Notes: a model not told the origin generated them from the sequence alone. Shown: positions 54,311 to 63,547, counted from the stretch's first letter. The stretch is DNA of 64,000 nucleotides from Megamonas sp. UBA1796 (GCA_002319795.1 DCFU01000031.1:160700-224699); one strand, 5' to 3'. Numbers and translations are program-made.

Positions 54311-55180
54311 TTGAAAAAAGAATTTTTGGGATTGGTAAAGCGGAAGCAGGAGGTGCTATCTGTATGCATCCTTTGGACAATGGTTGTTTTGGCTATAGGA
54401 TTGATGGCAGGATGTGGGACTGAAAAAGCAGCAGAAAATAGCAGCAGCCAAAGTACAGCGAAAACAATCATTGTAGGTACGGGAAACGCATATGAGCCAT
54501 ATTGCTATCTGGATGCGGATGGAAATCTTGTCGGGTATGAGTATGAGGTGTTAAAGGCTGTCAATGAACTTTTACCGCAGTATAAATTCAAATACCAGAT
54601 ATATGATTTTTCAAATGTATTATTATCGCTTGATGCCGGTAAGATTGATATCGGTGCGCATCAGTATGAACGCAATGATGAAAGGGAAAGAAAGTATTTG
54701 TTTGGTAAGGAAAGTTATACAACCTATACTACATATATTACGGTTTCAACCGCTAATTCGAGTATAAATTCATTGGATGATTTACAAGGAAAACGAGTGA
54801 TGACATCTACTGGTAATAATACGAGCTATTTGCTTGAAAAATACAATGCATCGCATGCGGACAATCCGATTATATTGGTTTATGTAGATCACAGTACAGA
54901 TGAAGAAAAGTCAGCAGGACTCAAAAATGGTATTTGGGATGCTACGGTTATGACAAAAAGGGATACTGCCAAGCTGAATCGGGCTTTTGGAAATGGACAG
55001 GATATTTTGAAGCAGGTGGGGCAGCCGATAGCGACTTCACAGACTTATTTTGTGTTTAGCAAAAAAAACACAGAATTGCAGGAGGCAGTTGATGGAGCAA
55101 TTAAGCAGCTTAAGGAATCCGGCCGGTTAGCAGAAATCTCACGTGAGGTCCTGGGAGATGATTATACAGAAAGAGAGTGA
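54311..55180 (+). CDS. polar amino-acid-type ABC substrate-binding lipoprotein
   Basis: The 289-residue lipoprotein has the lipobox LMAGC at Cys35 and a family 3 solute-binding fold (YEPYCYLDADGNLVGYEYEVLKAV; KIDIGAHQYERNDERE). It resembles cystine and polar amino-acid binding proteins. The TTG at 54311 is chosen because GAGGAG lies nine bases upstream; a longer frame from 54263 would run through the terminator. It is the first gene of the operon that leads into the nitrogenase-like genes, so the ligand is probably their substrate. Confidence 0.88.
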   Translation: MKKEFLGLVKRKQEVLSVCILWTMVVLAIGLMAGCGTEKAAENSSSQSTAKTIIVGTGNAYEPYCYLDADGNLVGYEYEVLKAVNELLPQYKFKYQIYDFSNVLLSLDAGKIDIGAHQYERNDERERKYLFGKESYTTYTTYITVSTANSSINSLDDLQGKRVMTSTGNNTSYLLEKYNASHADNPIILVYVDHSTDEEKSAGLKNGIWDATVMTKRDTAKLNRAFGNGQDILKQVGQPIATSQTYFVFSKKNTELQEAVDGAIKQLKESGRLAEISREVLGDDYTERE

Positions 55181-55866
55181 ACGGAGTGGGAGAATTTTTT
55201 AGCTGGAGCCGATTTGTAGACGACATTCCGCGGCTTTTGCCGTATCTGCCGGTTACGCTTGGCATTGTTGCCTATGCAATTATCCTTGGTGTATTTTTAG
55301 GCATGGTTATCGCATTGCTGCGGATACATGGCCAATGGTTTTTCCAGCCTTTTTTGCGGTTGTATATCTCCTTCATGCGGGGAACCCCCATGCTGGTGCA
55401 GATTCTCATCGTATTTTATGGTCTGCCGATTGTGCTGCAGGCTTTGGGGATTGAGGCAAATCGTTGGGATAAGATTGTTTTTGTTTATATAGCATTTGCA
55501 CTCAATGAAGGGGCTTTTTTATCGGAAATTTTTCGAAGTTCTATTCTATCGGTTCCAACGGGACAGATGGAGGCTGCTCTTTCGGTTGGCCTGACACGTT
55601 GGCAGGCGTATCGGCGTATTGTCCTGCCGCAGGCAATACGCATAGCTTTGCCGAGTTTTGGTACGGATTTTATCGCGCTTTTCCATGGGACATCGCTGGC
55701 TTTTCTCATCGGGGTCGTAGATATCATGGGACGGGCAAAAACGCTGGGTGCCAGTACGAAACATGCGTTGGAAGCTTATCTTTTTATTGCGCTTTTGTTC
55801 ATTGTTGCCAGTGCGCTCCTTCGCTTGTTATTTCATTTTTTAGACAGGAAATTGTCTTATACATAA
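55177..55866 (+). CDS. amino-acid ABC permease, HisM/GlnP family (subunit 1)
   Basis: The 229-residue permease has about five helices. The EAA loop is ILSVPTGQMEAALSVGLTRWQAYRRIVLPQA near residue 125, and RGTPMLVQILIVFYGLP is the family signature. The GTG start overlaps the binding-protein stop. It forms a heterodimer with the next gene. Confidence 0.9.
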   Translation: MNGVGEFFSWSRFVDDIPRLLPYLPVTLGIVAYAIILGVFLGMVIALLRIHGQWFFQPFLRLYISFMRGTPMLVQILIVFYGLPIVLQALGIEANRWDKIVFVYIAFALNEGAFLSEIFRSSILSVPTGQMEAALSVGLTRWQAYRRIVLPQAIRIALPSFGTDFIALFHGTSLAFLIGVVDIMGRAKTLGASTKHALEAYLFIALLFIVASALLRLLFHFLDRKLSYT

Positions 55867-55878
55867 GGAGAAGGAAGT

Positions 55879-56586
55879 ATGGAGTTTAATGCAGTTTATT
55901 TTTGGGAAAGCTTACAAAGCGGCTTAACCTATTTGCCCCGTACCATGGAATTGACGGGAATTCCGATTCTTTGCGGATTCGTTTTCGGTATTCTTTTTGC
56001 CGTTGTGCGTGTCTATAAGGTATCATTCTTTAGTCCGTTGATTGCAGTATTTGTCGTAATTTATCAAGGGTTGCCGACGGTCGTGGCTTTATTGATTTTC
56101 AACCTTATGTTCATGGCAAATTTCAACGCGGTTAGCAGCAGCCTCTCTCTTGGCATTACGGCAGCGCAAATTGATAATATATGGATTGGCATCGTTGTCC
56201 TGTCTCTGCAGGCTATTTGCAATATAGAGGAAGCCTTTCGGGGGGCATTTTATTCGGTAGACAACGGACAGCATGCGGCGGCGCTTTCGGTAGGACTTAC
56301 GGAAGTACAAACCCTGCGCCGGATTATTTTGCCGCAAATGCTTCCGGTCGCGCTGCCCATGGTTACCAATAATATTGTAGGCATTATTAAAAATTCATCC
56401 ATTGTTGTAGCTATTGGGATTACAGAAGTTTTGGCAGGAGCCAGTATTCCTGCTTCCAAAACATATAGTTTTTTGGAAAGCTATATTGCGGCAGCATTGA
56501 TCTATTGGGTGCTTACTGCGTGTGTGGAATATACCTTTCGCCGGATTGAACTGCGCGGACGGAAATATAGGAGGCAACTGGCATGA
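55879..56586 (+). CDS. amino-acid ABC permease, HisM/GlnP family (subunit 2)
   Basis: In this 235-residue permease the EAA loop is VDNGQHAAALSVGLTEVQTLRRIILPQMLP and the upstream signature reads YQGLPTVVALLIF. It overlaps the ATPase start by four bases. Two different permease subunits point to a cystine- or histidine-type heterodimer. Confidence 0.9.
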   Translation: MEFNAVYFWESLQSGLTYLPRTMELTGIPILCGFVFGILFAVVRVYKVSFFSPLIAVFVVIYQGLPTVVALLIFNLMFMANFNAVSSSLSLGITAAQIDNIWIGIVVLSLQAICNIEEAFRGAFYSVDNGQHAAALSVGLTEVQTLRRIILPQMLPVALPMVTNNIVGIIKNSSIVVAIGITEVLAGASIPASKTYSFLESYIAAALIYWVLTACVEYTFRRIELRGRKYRRQLA

Positions 56587-57338
56587 TTGAGATTAAGGAT
56601 GTGCAAAAAAGCTTCAACGGGCAAAGTGTACTCAAAAAGGTTTCCCTTCAAGTTGAAGATGGCGATGTTGTTGCTGTTTTGGGCCCCAGTGGCAGTGGTA
56701 AGACGACCTTTTTGCGTTGCATAAATTTTTTGGAACATGCCGATGCTGGCGAACTTAGCATTGGCCCAAAGACGGTAGACCTCAACCGGGCATCCAAGCG
56801 CGAGATTCTTGCAGTTCGCAGAAAGACGGCTTTTGTATTTCAAAATTACAATCTCTTCAATAACAAAACTGTCTTAGAAAACATTATGGAAGGGCTTGTG
56901 ACAGCCAGGAAGGTTCCCGTGAAAGCTGCCCGGGAAAAAGCGGAAGAGTCTTTGGTATGGGTGGGGCTCAAAGAGAAAAGGGATGCATATCCTGCGCAGC
57001 TTTCCGGTGGGCAGCAGCAACGCGTGGGAATTGCCAGGGCTGTAGTGCTTGAGCCGGAGGTGATTCTTTTCGATGAGCCGACATCGGCGATGGATCCGGA
57101 ATTGGTGGGAGAGACACTGGAGGTTATTCGCAAGGTTGCCCATCGTGGAATCACCATGATTATCGTAACGCATGAAATGAGCTTTGCCCGGGAAATCGCC
57201 AATAAGGTCGTCTTTATGGATGGGGGGGTAGTTGTTGAGGAAGGCACTCCGGAGGAAATTTTCGGCCATCCGAAGGAGGAACGTACAAAGAAATTTCTCT
57301 CGCGCTTTATTAATGCTGAGAGTATGTATTATATTTGA
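56583..57338 (+). CDS. amino-acid ABC ATPase, GlnQ/TcyC family
   Basis: The 251-residue ATPase has Walker A GPSGSGKTT, signature QLSGGQQQRVGIARAV and Walker B VILFDEPTSAMDPELVGE. FVFQNYNLFNNKTVLENI is typical of cystine and polar amino-acid importers. It is followed 27 bases later by the nitrogenase-like alpha gene with a GAAGGAG site. Confidence 0.93.
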   Translation: MIEIKDVQKSFNGQSVLKKVSLQVEDGDVVAVLGPSGSGKTTFLRCINFLEHADAGELSIGPKTVDLNRASKREILAVRRKTAFVFQNYNLFNNKTVLENIMEGLVTARKVPVKAAREKAEESLVWVGLKEKRDAYPAQLSGGQQQRVGIARAVVLEPEVILFDEPTSAMDPELVGETLEVIRKVAHRGITMIIVTHEMSFAREIANKVVFMDGGVVVEEGTPEEIFGHPKEERTKKFLSRFINAESMYYI

Positions 57339-57365
57339 GTTTTTTTGTAGAAAGAAGGAGTTTTT

Positions 57366-58823
57366 ATGGCAATTCAATTAGGTCTTTCCGATATTGGTAC
57401 GCGGGAATCACGTTTGGGTTCGATTACAGGATATATCGGCGATTTAAAAGAGCTTTCCGAACAAAGTGCCTGTGGTACATTGCGCGGATGCGCACGCTGC
57501 TTCTCACAATCCAGCAGCTGCCTTTCGGGTTGTGCACTCAGCCAGCTTTCAGGAATACGGGATATTGCGGTAGTTCACCATGGCCCCTCCGGCTGCTCCA
57601 CAACCGGGACGCAAAGCTATCGGGTCACAAAGCAGGTGGCGGCGAAGCGTGGTATTGTAAATCACGCTGTGTACATCGGAACAGATATGGATGAAAATGA
57701 TACGATTTTTGGTGCCGGTGAAAAGCTTGCCGAAATCGTGCGTACGACATACGAACGGTATCATCCAAAGGCGATTTTTGTTTCAAGTTCATGTGCATCG
57801 GGTGTCATCGGGGAAGATATCGAAAGTATTGTCGATGACTTGCGGCAGGAGATTGATGTGCCGATTGCGGCAGTGCATTGTGAGGGTTTCAAATCACGTA
57901 TCTGGGCAACTGGGTTCGACCTTTCCGATCATGCGGTTTTGACAAGCATTGTAAAGCCGCCAAAGCAAAAACGGAATACGATTAACTTCAAGAACTTTTA
58001 TGAGTCAGCACGTCCGGAAATCATTAAGATTTTTGCTGAATTTGGGGTGGAACCAGTTTTCCTGTATGCAAATGCGACGGTTGAAGAGCTTTCGCATTTA
58101 TCAGAGGCACTGGCTACAGTCTGCATTTGCGGGACACTGGGTAATTACTTGGGGAATGGCTTGGAACAGCAGTATGGCGTTCCTTACATTCGGACAATTA
58201 ATCCGTTGGGAATTACAGGCTTTGAGACATGGCTGCGGGCCATTGGCACTACGATCGGAAAGACCAAAGAAGTTGAACGGTACATTGCCCGGGAAAGGGC
58301 AATATATTTACCCCGGATTGAAGCCTTGAAACAAGAACTCAAGGGCATCCGCTGTGTAATTGGTATGGGACCTGGCTATACATTTGAAGTTTCCCGTGTT
58401 CTGCAGGAATTGGGCATGGAGGTCGTATGGGGAGCTGCCTGGCATTATGACAGGCAGTACGACGACGGTAATGTACCGCCGGCGATGAAGTATCTTCTGG
58501 AAAACAATCCGAATTTTAAAGTAAGTGTGGCCGATCAGCAGAATTTTGAGGTTCTCAACATATTGAACAAGTATAAGCCTGATTTATATTTATCGCGTCA
58601 TCCTGGTTCGACGGTATGGGCCATTAAACAAGGATTCCCGGCACTTTTTGTTGCAGATGAATATATGATTTTCGGCTACAAGGGCACGCTGGATTTTGCG
58701 CATACCGTACTTGATACTATTAAGAATCGCAGTTTTGAACGCAATTTAGCAGAACATGTGAAATTGCCCTATACCGATTGGTGGTATCAGCAGCCTATCG
58801 GGAAATTTTTGGAAAAGGCATAA
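57366..58823 (+). CDS. nitrogenase-like component 1, alpha (NifD-like) subunit
   Basis: The 485-residue protein has the oxidoreductase/nitrogenase component 1 fold. P-cluster-type Cys are at 56 (SGCALSQL), 77 (HHGPSGC) and 143 (SSSCASGVIGED), matching NifD Cys62, 88 and 154. Cys255 (VCICGTLGNYL) aligns with the FeMo-co ligand Cys275. The FeMo-co His442 region (NifD MHSWDY) aligns without gaps to FVADEYM, so His is replaced (Ala430 by this alignment). That excludes ordinary nitrogenase. An ABC importer precedes it and a beta subunit follows. Best analogy: the methylthio-alkane reductase MarD. Confidence 0.88.
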   Translation: MAIQLGLSDIGTRESRLGSITGYIGDLKELSEQSACGTLRGCARCFSQSSSCLSGCALSQLSGIRDIAVVHHGPSGCSTTGTQSYRVTKQVAAKRGIVNHAVYIGTDMDENDTIFGAGEKLAEIVRTTYERYHPKAIFVSSSCASGVIGEDIESIVDDLRQEIDVPIAAVHCEGFKSRIWATGFDLSDHAVLTSIVKPPKQKRNTINFKNFYESARPEIIKIFAEFGVEPVFLYANATVEELSHLSEALATVCICGTLGNYLGNGLEQQYGVPYIRTINPLGITGFETWLRAIGTTIGKTKEVERYIARERAIYLPRIEALKQELKGIRCVIGMGPGYTFEVSRVLQELGMEVVWGAAWHYDRQYDDGNVPPAMKYLLENNPNFKVSVADQQNFEVLNILNKYKPDLYLSRHPGSTVWAIKQGFPALFVADEYMIFGYKGTLDFAHTVLDTIKNRSFERNLAEHVKLPYTDWWYQQPIGKFLEKA

Positions 58824-58837
58824 GGAGAGACGGCAGA

Positions 58838-60142
58838 ATGGCAAAGATTTTAGACAAACAAAGATATAAATGTGCGATGAGTGCAATGTCGACCGTACAG
58901 GCTATAGAACGTGCGATTCCAATCCTGCATGCAGGGCCGGGATGTGCACAGAAGCTATCGAATTCAGCAGGAAACAGCGGATTCTTTTCTCCTAATATTT
59001 TTCCGTGCACAAGCATCAATGAACGTGATGTGGTTTTTGGCGGAGAAAAAAAATTACGATCGACGATCGAGAATTCGCTCAAGGTCATCGATGCGGATCT
59101 TTATGTCGTACTTACAGGGTGTACGCCGGAAATTGTCGGTGATACGGTAGATGAAATCGTATCAGAATTCGCGGATAACGCGAAGCCGGTAATCTTTGCT
59201 TCGACTCCCGGTTTCAAAGGAAACAATTATAAGGGACATGAATGGGTTGTCGATGCCTTAGTGGAGCAGCTTTTAGAGCCTGTACCAGACAGCGAAAAAG
59301 AACCGGGTCTTGTAAATGTTTGGGCAGATGTGCCATACCAGGATGAGTTTTGGAGCGGTAATTTACGTGCGCTTGAAGATTTATTGGCCGTAATCGGTTT
59401 GAAGCCTAATACGATTTTTGGACATGGGCGAGGCATAGAAAATGTCAGGAAGATTCCCAAGGCGGCCTTTAATTTATTGGTATCGCCATGGGTAGGTCTT
59501 GCGAATGTGAAAAAGATGAAAGAAAAGTTTGGAACGCCTTATTTCCACTGGCCAACGCTTCCGATTGGAGCCTTTGAGACGAGTAAATTCCTGCGGGCAG
59601 TTACGGAATTCGCTGGTTTGGATAAGGCACGTACAGAGAAGTTCATCGCAGAAAAAGAAGCAAATTATTATTACTATATTGAGCGCTTTGCCGATATTTT
59701 TTTGGAGACTCGTTCCATGTCGAAAGAATTTTCGGTTATTGCAGATGCGCAGTATGCATTGGGCATCACAAAATTTTTGGTCAATGATCTTGGAAGATTT
59801 CCGGCAAAACAATATATTGTGGATGATACTCCCGCGGAATATCAGGAAGCTGTTCGGGGATATTTTCGTGATTTGAATTATGGCATTGAAGCTGAAGCTG
59901 CTTTTGGCGTCGATGGATATAAAATCCATGAGGAAATCAAAAAAACAGATTATCATGGTTATCCGCTGCTTTTGGGAAGCTATTGGGAAAAGGAACTGGC
60001 ACAAAAAACAGATGCGCATTTCCTGAATGTATCCTGGCCGGTCAATGAACGCCTGGTGATAAATGGATTTTATGTAGGATATGATGGCGGCTTGCGTTTG
60101 CTGGAGGATATATATTCTGTGGTTCGGACGAGATTCAATTGA
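58838..60142 (+). CDS. nitrogenase-like component 1, beta (NifK-like) subunit
   Basis: The 434-residue protein is short at the N-terminus compared with NifK. Cys12 (YKCAMSAMS), Cys36 (HAGPGC) and Cys95 (LTGCTPEIVGD) match NifK Cys70, 95 and 153, so a P-cluster can be shared with the alpha subunit. ATG 58838 follows AAGGAGA; the upstream frame from 58778 lies inside the alpha gene. It should form a heterotetramer with 57366. Confidence 0.88.
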   Translation: MAKILDKQRYKCAMSAMSTVQAIERAIPILHAGPGCAQKLSNSAGNSGFFSPNIFPCTSINERDVVFGGEKKLRSTIENSLKVIDADLYVVLTGCTPEIVGDTVDEIVSEFADNAKPVIFASTPGFKGNNYKGHEWVVDALVEQLLEPVPDSEKEPGLVNVWADVPYQDEFWSGNLRALEDLLAVIGLKPNTIFGHGRGIENVRKIPKAAFNLLVSPWVGLANVKKMKEKFGTPYFHWPTLPIGAFETSKFLRAVTEFAGLDKARTEKFIAEKEANYYYYIERFADIFLETRSMSKEFSVIADAQYALGITKFLVNDLGRFPAKQYIVDDTPAEYQEAVRGYFRDLNYGIEAEAAFGVDGYKIHEEIKKTDYHGYPLLLGSYWEKELAQKTDAHFLNVSWPVNERLVINGFYVGYDGGLRLLEDIYSVVRTRFN

Positions 60143-60158
60143 AAAGGAGAAAAAAATC

Positions 60159-61151
60159 ATGGGGAAAATCCATCATTCGATTACAGAACTGGTAGGGCAT
60201 ACGCCTCTTTTGGAGCTTACGAATTACGAAAAGAAGCATGGTCTTAGGGCAGAGCTTATTGCAAAACTGGAATATTTTAATCCAAATCAGAGTGTAAAGG
60301 ATCGTATTGCACGGGCCATGATCGAGAATGCCGAAGCGAAAGGACTTATCCATCCGGGAGATACTCTGGTTGAGACGACAAGCGGCAATACAGGTATTGC
60401 AGAAGCCGCAATTGCTGCCGCCAAAGGATATAAATATCAGGTGTACATTCAGGATCAGGTCAGCCATGAACGTTTTGCTGTCATTCAGGCTTTGGGAGGA
60501 GAAACGATTAAGCTATCAACGGTTCCTGCTGTAAAAAAAGTATTAGATGAAACCAATGGGGACTTTATGGCGGCTGTAAAGTATTTAAAAGAGCATCATT
60601 TGAAAACCGACAACACCCGGTATTTTCTGGATCAGGTGGGCAATCCGGAAAATGCCGGCGCGCATAGGGAGACTACAGGGCCGGAGATTTGGGAGGATAC
60701 AGATGGGAAAATTGATATTTTTATTGCGGCCGTGGGAACGGGAGGAACCTTATCGGGGACAGGTGAATTTTTAAAGGCACGGAACCCTTCTGTTCATATT
60801 ATCGGGGTGCAGCCAGGGGAAAAATCGATGCCATCGCCGGAAAATCCGCATCCCAAAATCGAAATCACAGGTACGCATCCCTTTTCCGGAATTCCGGAAG
60901 ACCATATGCCGGGAGCTTTGAACCGGGATATTTATGATGAGGTCATTACCATTGAAGGTGAAGAGGCTGCGGCTGCCGTACAGGAAGTAGCAAAAACCGA
61001 TGGGATATTGGTAGGAACCTCTTCGGGGGCAGCACTTTATGCAGCGCTGCAGGTTGCAAAGCGCGCTGAAAATAAAGGCAAGCGGATTGTAGTCTTATTC
61101 CCCGATACCGGTCTTCGTTACTTGTCTACGAACTTATTTGAGCCGAGGTGA
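60159..61151 (+). CDS. divergent cysteine-synthase-family PLP enzyme in the nitrogenase-like operon
   Basis: The 330-residue CysK-fold protein keeps the PLP lysine region NQSVKDRIARAM, TTSGNTGIAEAA and AVGTGGTLSG. The segment that in CysK reads MPETMSVERRNLLKAYG is changed to IQDQVSHERFAVIQALG, and about 20 extra residues occur around 135-150. It may join sulfide or a thiol (for example methanethiol) to an activated serine. ATG 60159 follows AAGGAG. It is 16 bases after the beta subunit and five before the NifX-like gene. Confidence 0.87.
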   Translation: MGKIHHSITELVGHTPLLELTNYEKKHGLRAELIAKLEYFNPNQSVKDRIARAMIENAEAKGLIHPGDTLVETTSGNTGIAEAAIAAAKGYKYQVYIQDQVSHERFAVIQALGGETIKLSTVPAVKKVLDETNGDFMAAVKYLKEHHLKTDNTRYFLDQVGNPENAGAHRETTGPEIWEDTDGKIDIFIAAVGTGGTLSGTGEFLKARNPSVHIIGVQPGEKSMPSPENPHPKIEITGTHPFSGIPEDHMPGALNRDIYDEVITIEGEEAAAAVQEVAKTDGILVGTSSGAALYAALQVAKRAENKGKRIVVLFPDTGLRYLSTNLFEPR

Positions 61152-61155
61152 GAAT

Positions 61156-61515
61156 ATGTCATTTTTAGTAGCAGTGGCATCCAGTGACGGTGAGCAGATT
61201 GACCGTCATTTTGGACACAGTGATGTTTTTTATATCGTATCGGTGGGAGATGATGGTACTTATGCAGCCAAAGGCAAACGTGAAGTTGCATCGCCCTGCA
61301 GACATGGGTCACATGACGAAAATGTCTTGCAGGAAACAGCCGAGGCGCTTGCGGACTGTCGGTATGTGCTGGCGGAAGCCATCGGGCGCGGAGCCGAAGC
61401 CCATTTGAAAGTGCGGGGGATTACGCCGCTGGAGGCGGATGGGGAAATCCAATCTGCCGTGGAGCAGGTGATTATCTATGACCGGCGGCTCCATGGGCAA
61501 TACAAAAAAGTTTAA
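61156..61515 (+). CDS. NifX/NafY-like Fe-Mo cofactor carrier domain protein
   Basis: This 119-residue single dinitrogenase iron-molybdenum-cofactor domain has DRHFGHSDVFYIVSV near the start and LAEAIGRGAEAHLKVRGI. Such proteins hold NifB-cofactor or related clusters between synthesis and insertion. ATG 61156 lies behind AGGTGAGA. It sits between the CysK-like and NifB-like genes, so it probably carries the cluster to the alpha subunit. Confidence 0.87.
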   Translation: MSFLVAVASSDGEQIDRHFGHSDVFYIVSVGDDGTYAAKGKREVASPCRHGSHDENVLQETAEALADCRYVLAEAIGRGAEAHLKVRGITPLEADGEIQSAVEQVIIYDRRLHGQYKKV

Positions 61516-61547
61516 AATAAGACGGAAGATAGAAGGAAGGAGCAAGA

Positions 61548-62411
61548 ATGGAGATATCGCGTGTACGAGAACTGCATCCGTGCTTTGGAGCACGCAACAA
61601 TAGAGGAAGAGTCCATTTGCCGGTATGCCCGGGCTGCAATATAGAATGCTGTTTCTGTGACCGTAAAATAAATGCGAAGGAGAATCGGCCGGGGGTAACG
61701 GCGTCCATAATTAAGCCGGAAGATGCTGTGGAATATGTCACGCGTGCGCTGCGTTTTTGTCCGGAAATTCGTGTGGTTGGAATTGCGGGTCCAGGCGATA
61801 CGCTTGCTGGTGATAATGCCTTGGAAACCTTTCAGCTGGTTGGGAAGAAATTCCCGGAATTATTAAAGTGCATGAGCACGAATGGCTTGCTGCTCGATGA
61901 ACGTGCCGGGGAACTCATTGCTGTTGGCATTGATACGCTGACGGTTACGGTAAATGCTGTAGATCCCAGTATCCAGGCAAAAATCATCCGGGGCATACTG
62001 TACCACGGAAAACGTTATGAAGGAGAGGAAGCAGCGGCTATTCTCATCAGGAACCAGCTGGCAGGCATCCGAAAGATTGCAGCGGCAGGCATTGTCATAA
62101 AAGTCAATACGGTGCTGATCAATGAGCTTAACCGTTTCCATATCCAGGATGTGGCTAAAGCGGTCAGTGAAGCAGGGGCTTCGATGTATAATATCATTCC
62201 CCTGATTCCACAGCATGATTTCAAAGGATTTGAGATTCCATCCTGTGTGGATGTTGAAGCTGCGCGGCAAGAGGCGGGAAAATATATCAATGTATTCCGC
62301 CATTGCCAGCATTGTCGTGCAGATGCAGTTGGCATACCAGGAAAAAACAATTTTAGCAGGGAAGTCTACCTGGGAGAACTTCAGGTACAGGAAACCTTCT
62401 CTCATGGCTGA
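61548..62411 (+). CDS. NifB-like radical-SAM cofactor maturase
   Basis: The 287-residue radical-SAM protein has the CX3CX2C motif CNIECCFCDRK (Cys30, 34, 37), the NifB lead-in LHPCFGARNNRGRVHLPV, and a C-terminal HCRADAVG-type stretch after CQHC. It lacks the fused NifX domain found in many NifB proteins; the separate gene at 61156 may replace it. It should build an 8-iron carbide cluster (NifB-co type). GAAGGAG precedes the ATG. Confidence 0.9.
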   Translation: MEISRVRELHPCFGARNNRGRVHLPVCPGCNIECCFCDRKINAKENRPGVTASIIKPEDAVEYVTRALRFCPEIRVVGIAGPGDTLAGDNALETFQLVGKKFPELLKCMSTNGLLLDERAGELIAVGIDTLTVTVNAVDPSIQAKIIRGILYHGKRYEGEEAAAILIRNQLAGIRKIAAAGIVIKVNTVLINELNRFHIQDVAKAVSEAGASMYNIIPLIPQHDFKGFEIPSCVDVEAARQEAGKYINVFRHCQHCRADAVGIPGKNNFSREVYLGELQVQETFSHG

Positions 62412-62437
62412 GTATAAATAGAAAAGGATGATGCTTT

Positions 62438-63295
62438 ATGACGAAGAAAACATTGCGGCAAATTGCCATTTATGGCAAAGGCGGTATTGGGAAATCTACC
62501 ACGACACAGAATTTAACCGCAGGACTGGCGGAAAACGGTGCACAGGTGCTGGTTGTGGGCTGCGATCCGAAAGCGGACTCGACGCGCCTTTTGCTGGGCG
62601 GACTCGCACAAAAGACGGTACTCGATACGCTGCGTGAGGAAGGAGAAGATATTGAGCTGAAACGCATTTTAAAAACTGGCTATCAGGGGACGCGTTGCGT
62701 AGAATCCGGAGGACCGGAACCGGGTGTAGGGTGTGCCGGGCGGGGTATCATCACATCCATCGGGCTGCTGGAACGTCTGGGCGCCTATACGGAGGACTTG
62801 GACTATGTATTTTATGCTGTCTTGGGTGATGTAGTCTGCGGTGGTTTTGCCATGCCGATACGCGAAGGGAAAGCCAAGGAAATATACATTGTTGCCAGCG
62901 GCGAAATGATGTCGCTTTATGCAGCCAATAATATTGCCAAGGGGATCCAGCGATATGCGAAAAGAGGAGGTGTCCGTATGGGGGGCATCATCTGCAACAG
63001 CCGCAATGTAGACCGGGAAGTTGAGCTTTTGCGGGCTTTTGCTGAAGAACTGGGTACGAAACTCATCTATTTTGTACCGCGCGATAATATTGTACAGCAT
63101 GCGGAAATCCATCGCAAAACGGTAATCGAATACAGGCCGGAGTCTAAACAGGCAGAGGAATATCGGGAATTGGCGCATAGTATAGAGATCAATCGGGATT
63201 TTACGATTCCTAAACCCATGACGCAGGAGCGATTGGAAGGGATTCTTATGGAATACGGGCTTATGGAAGATTTAAAGGATGATTATCGTATTTGA
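62438..63295 (+). CDS. nitrogenase-like reductase (NifH-like Fe protein)
   Basis: This 285-residue homodimeric ATPase has the P-loop YGKGGIGKST at 12-21. The bridging [4Fe-4S] ligands Cys99 (GVGCAGRGII) and Cys134 (DVVCGGFAMP) match NifH Cys97 and Cys132, and Arg102 matches Arg100. It donates electrons to the D/K-like complex with ATP hydrolysis. AAAGGAT lies upstream. It is the last gene of the cluster. Confidence 0.92.
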   Translation: MTKKTLRQIAIYGKGGIGKSTTTQNLTAGLAENGAQVLVVGCDPKADSTRLLLGGLAQKTVLDTLREEGEDIELKRILKTGYQGTRCVESGGPEPGVGCAGRGIITSIGLLERLGAYTEDLDYVFYAVLGDVVCGGFAMPIREGKAKEIYIVASGEMMSLYAANNIAKGIQRYAKRGGVRMGGIICNSRNVDREVELLRAFAEELGTKLIYFVPRDNIVQHAEIHRKTVIEYRPESKQAEEYRELAHSIEINRDFTIPKPMTQERLEGILMEYGLMEDLKDDYRI

Positions 63296-63547
63296 TGAGA
63301 GAGAAATATCACTTTGTAGAGCATGTGGTGGTGTTGGGAATGGCTTGCCGTGTTTTGTGACTGGGTAATTCAACTGCGAACGGACGCTATGTGGTTCAAG
63401 TGCCGCAGTCTAGGGGCTGAGATGATGTTTTAATTAGTAAACATACAATATATAATAATAAAACATAGTTTGCATTTCATATTGACAATAAAATATATCA
63501 ATGATATGATAAGCAACGTACCAGTTTTGTGAAAAATTTCATATAGT
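63296..63547. other. intergenic stretch with promoter of the B12 riboswitch
   Basis: After the NifH-like stop there is no ORF and no clear terminator. TTGACA (63482-63487) and TATGAT (63505-63510) with a 17-base spacer form a good promoter about 45 bases ahead of the aptamer. Confidence 0.65.

Noticed and set aside
57366..63295. A true molybdenum nitrogenase for N2 fixation
   Set aside because: No NifEN scaffold, no homocitrate or Mo genes, and the distal cofactor His is replaced in the alpha subunit; the neighbours are sulfur genes.
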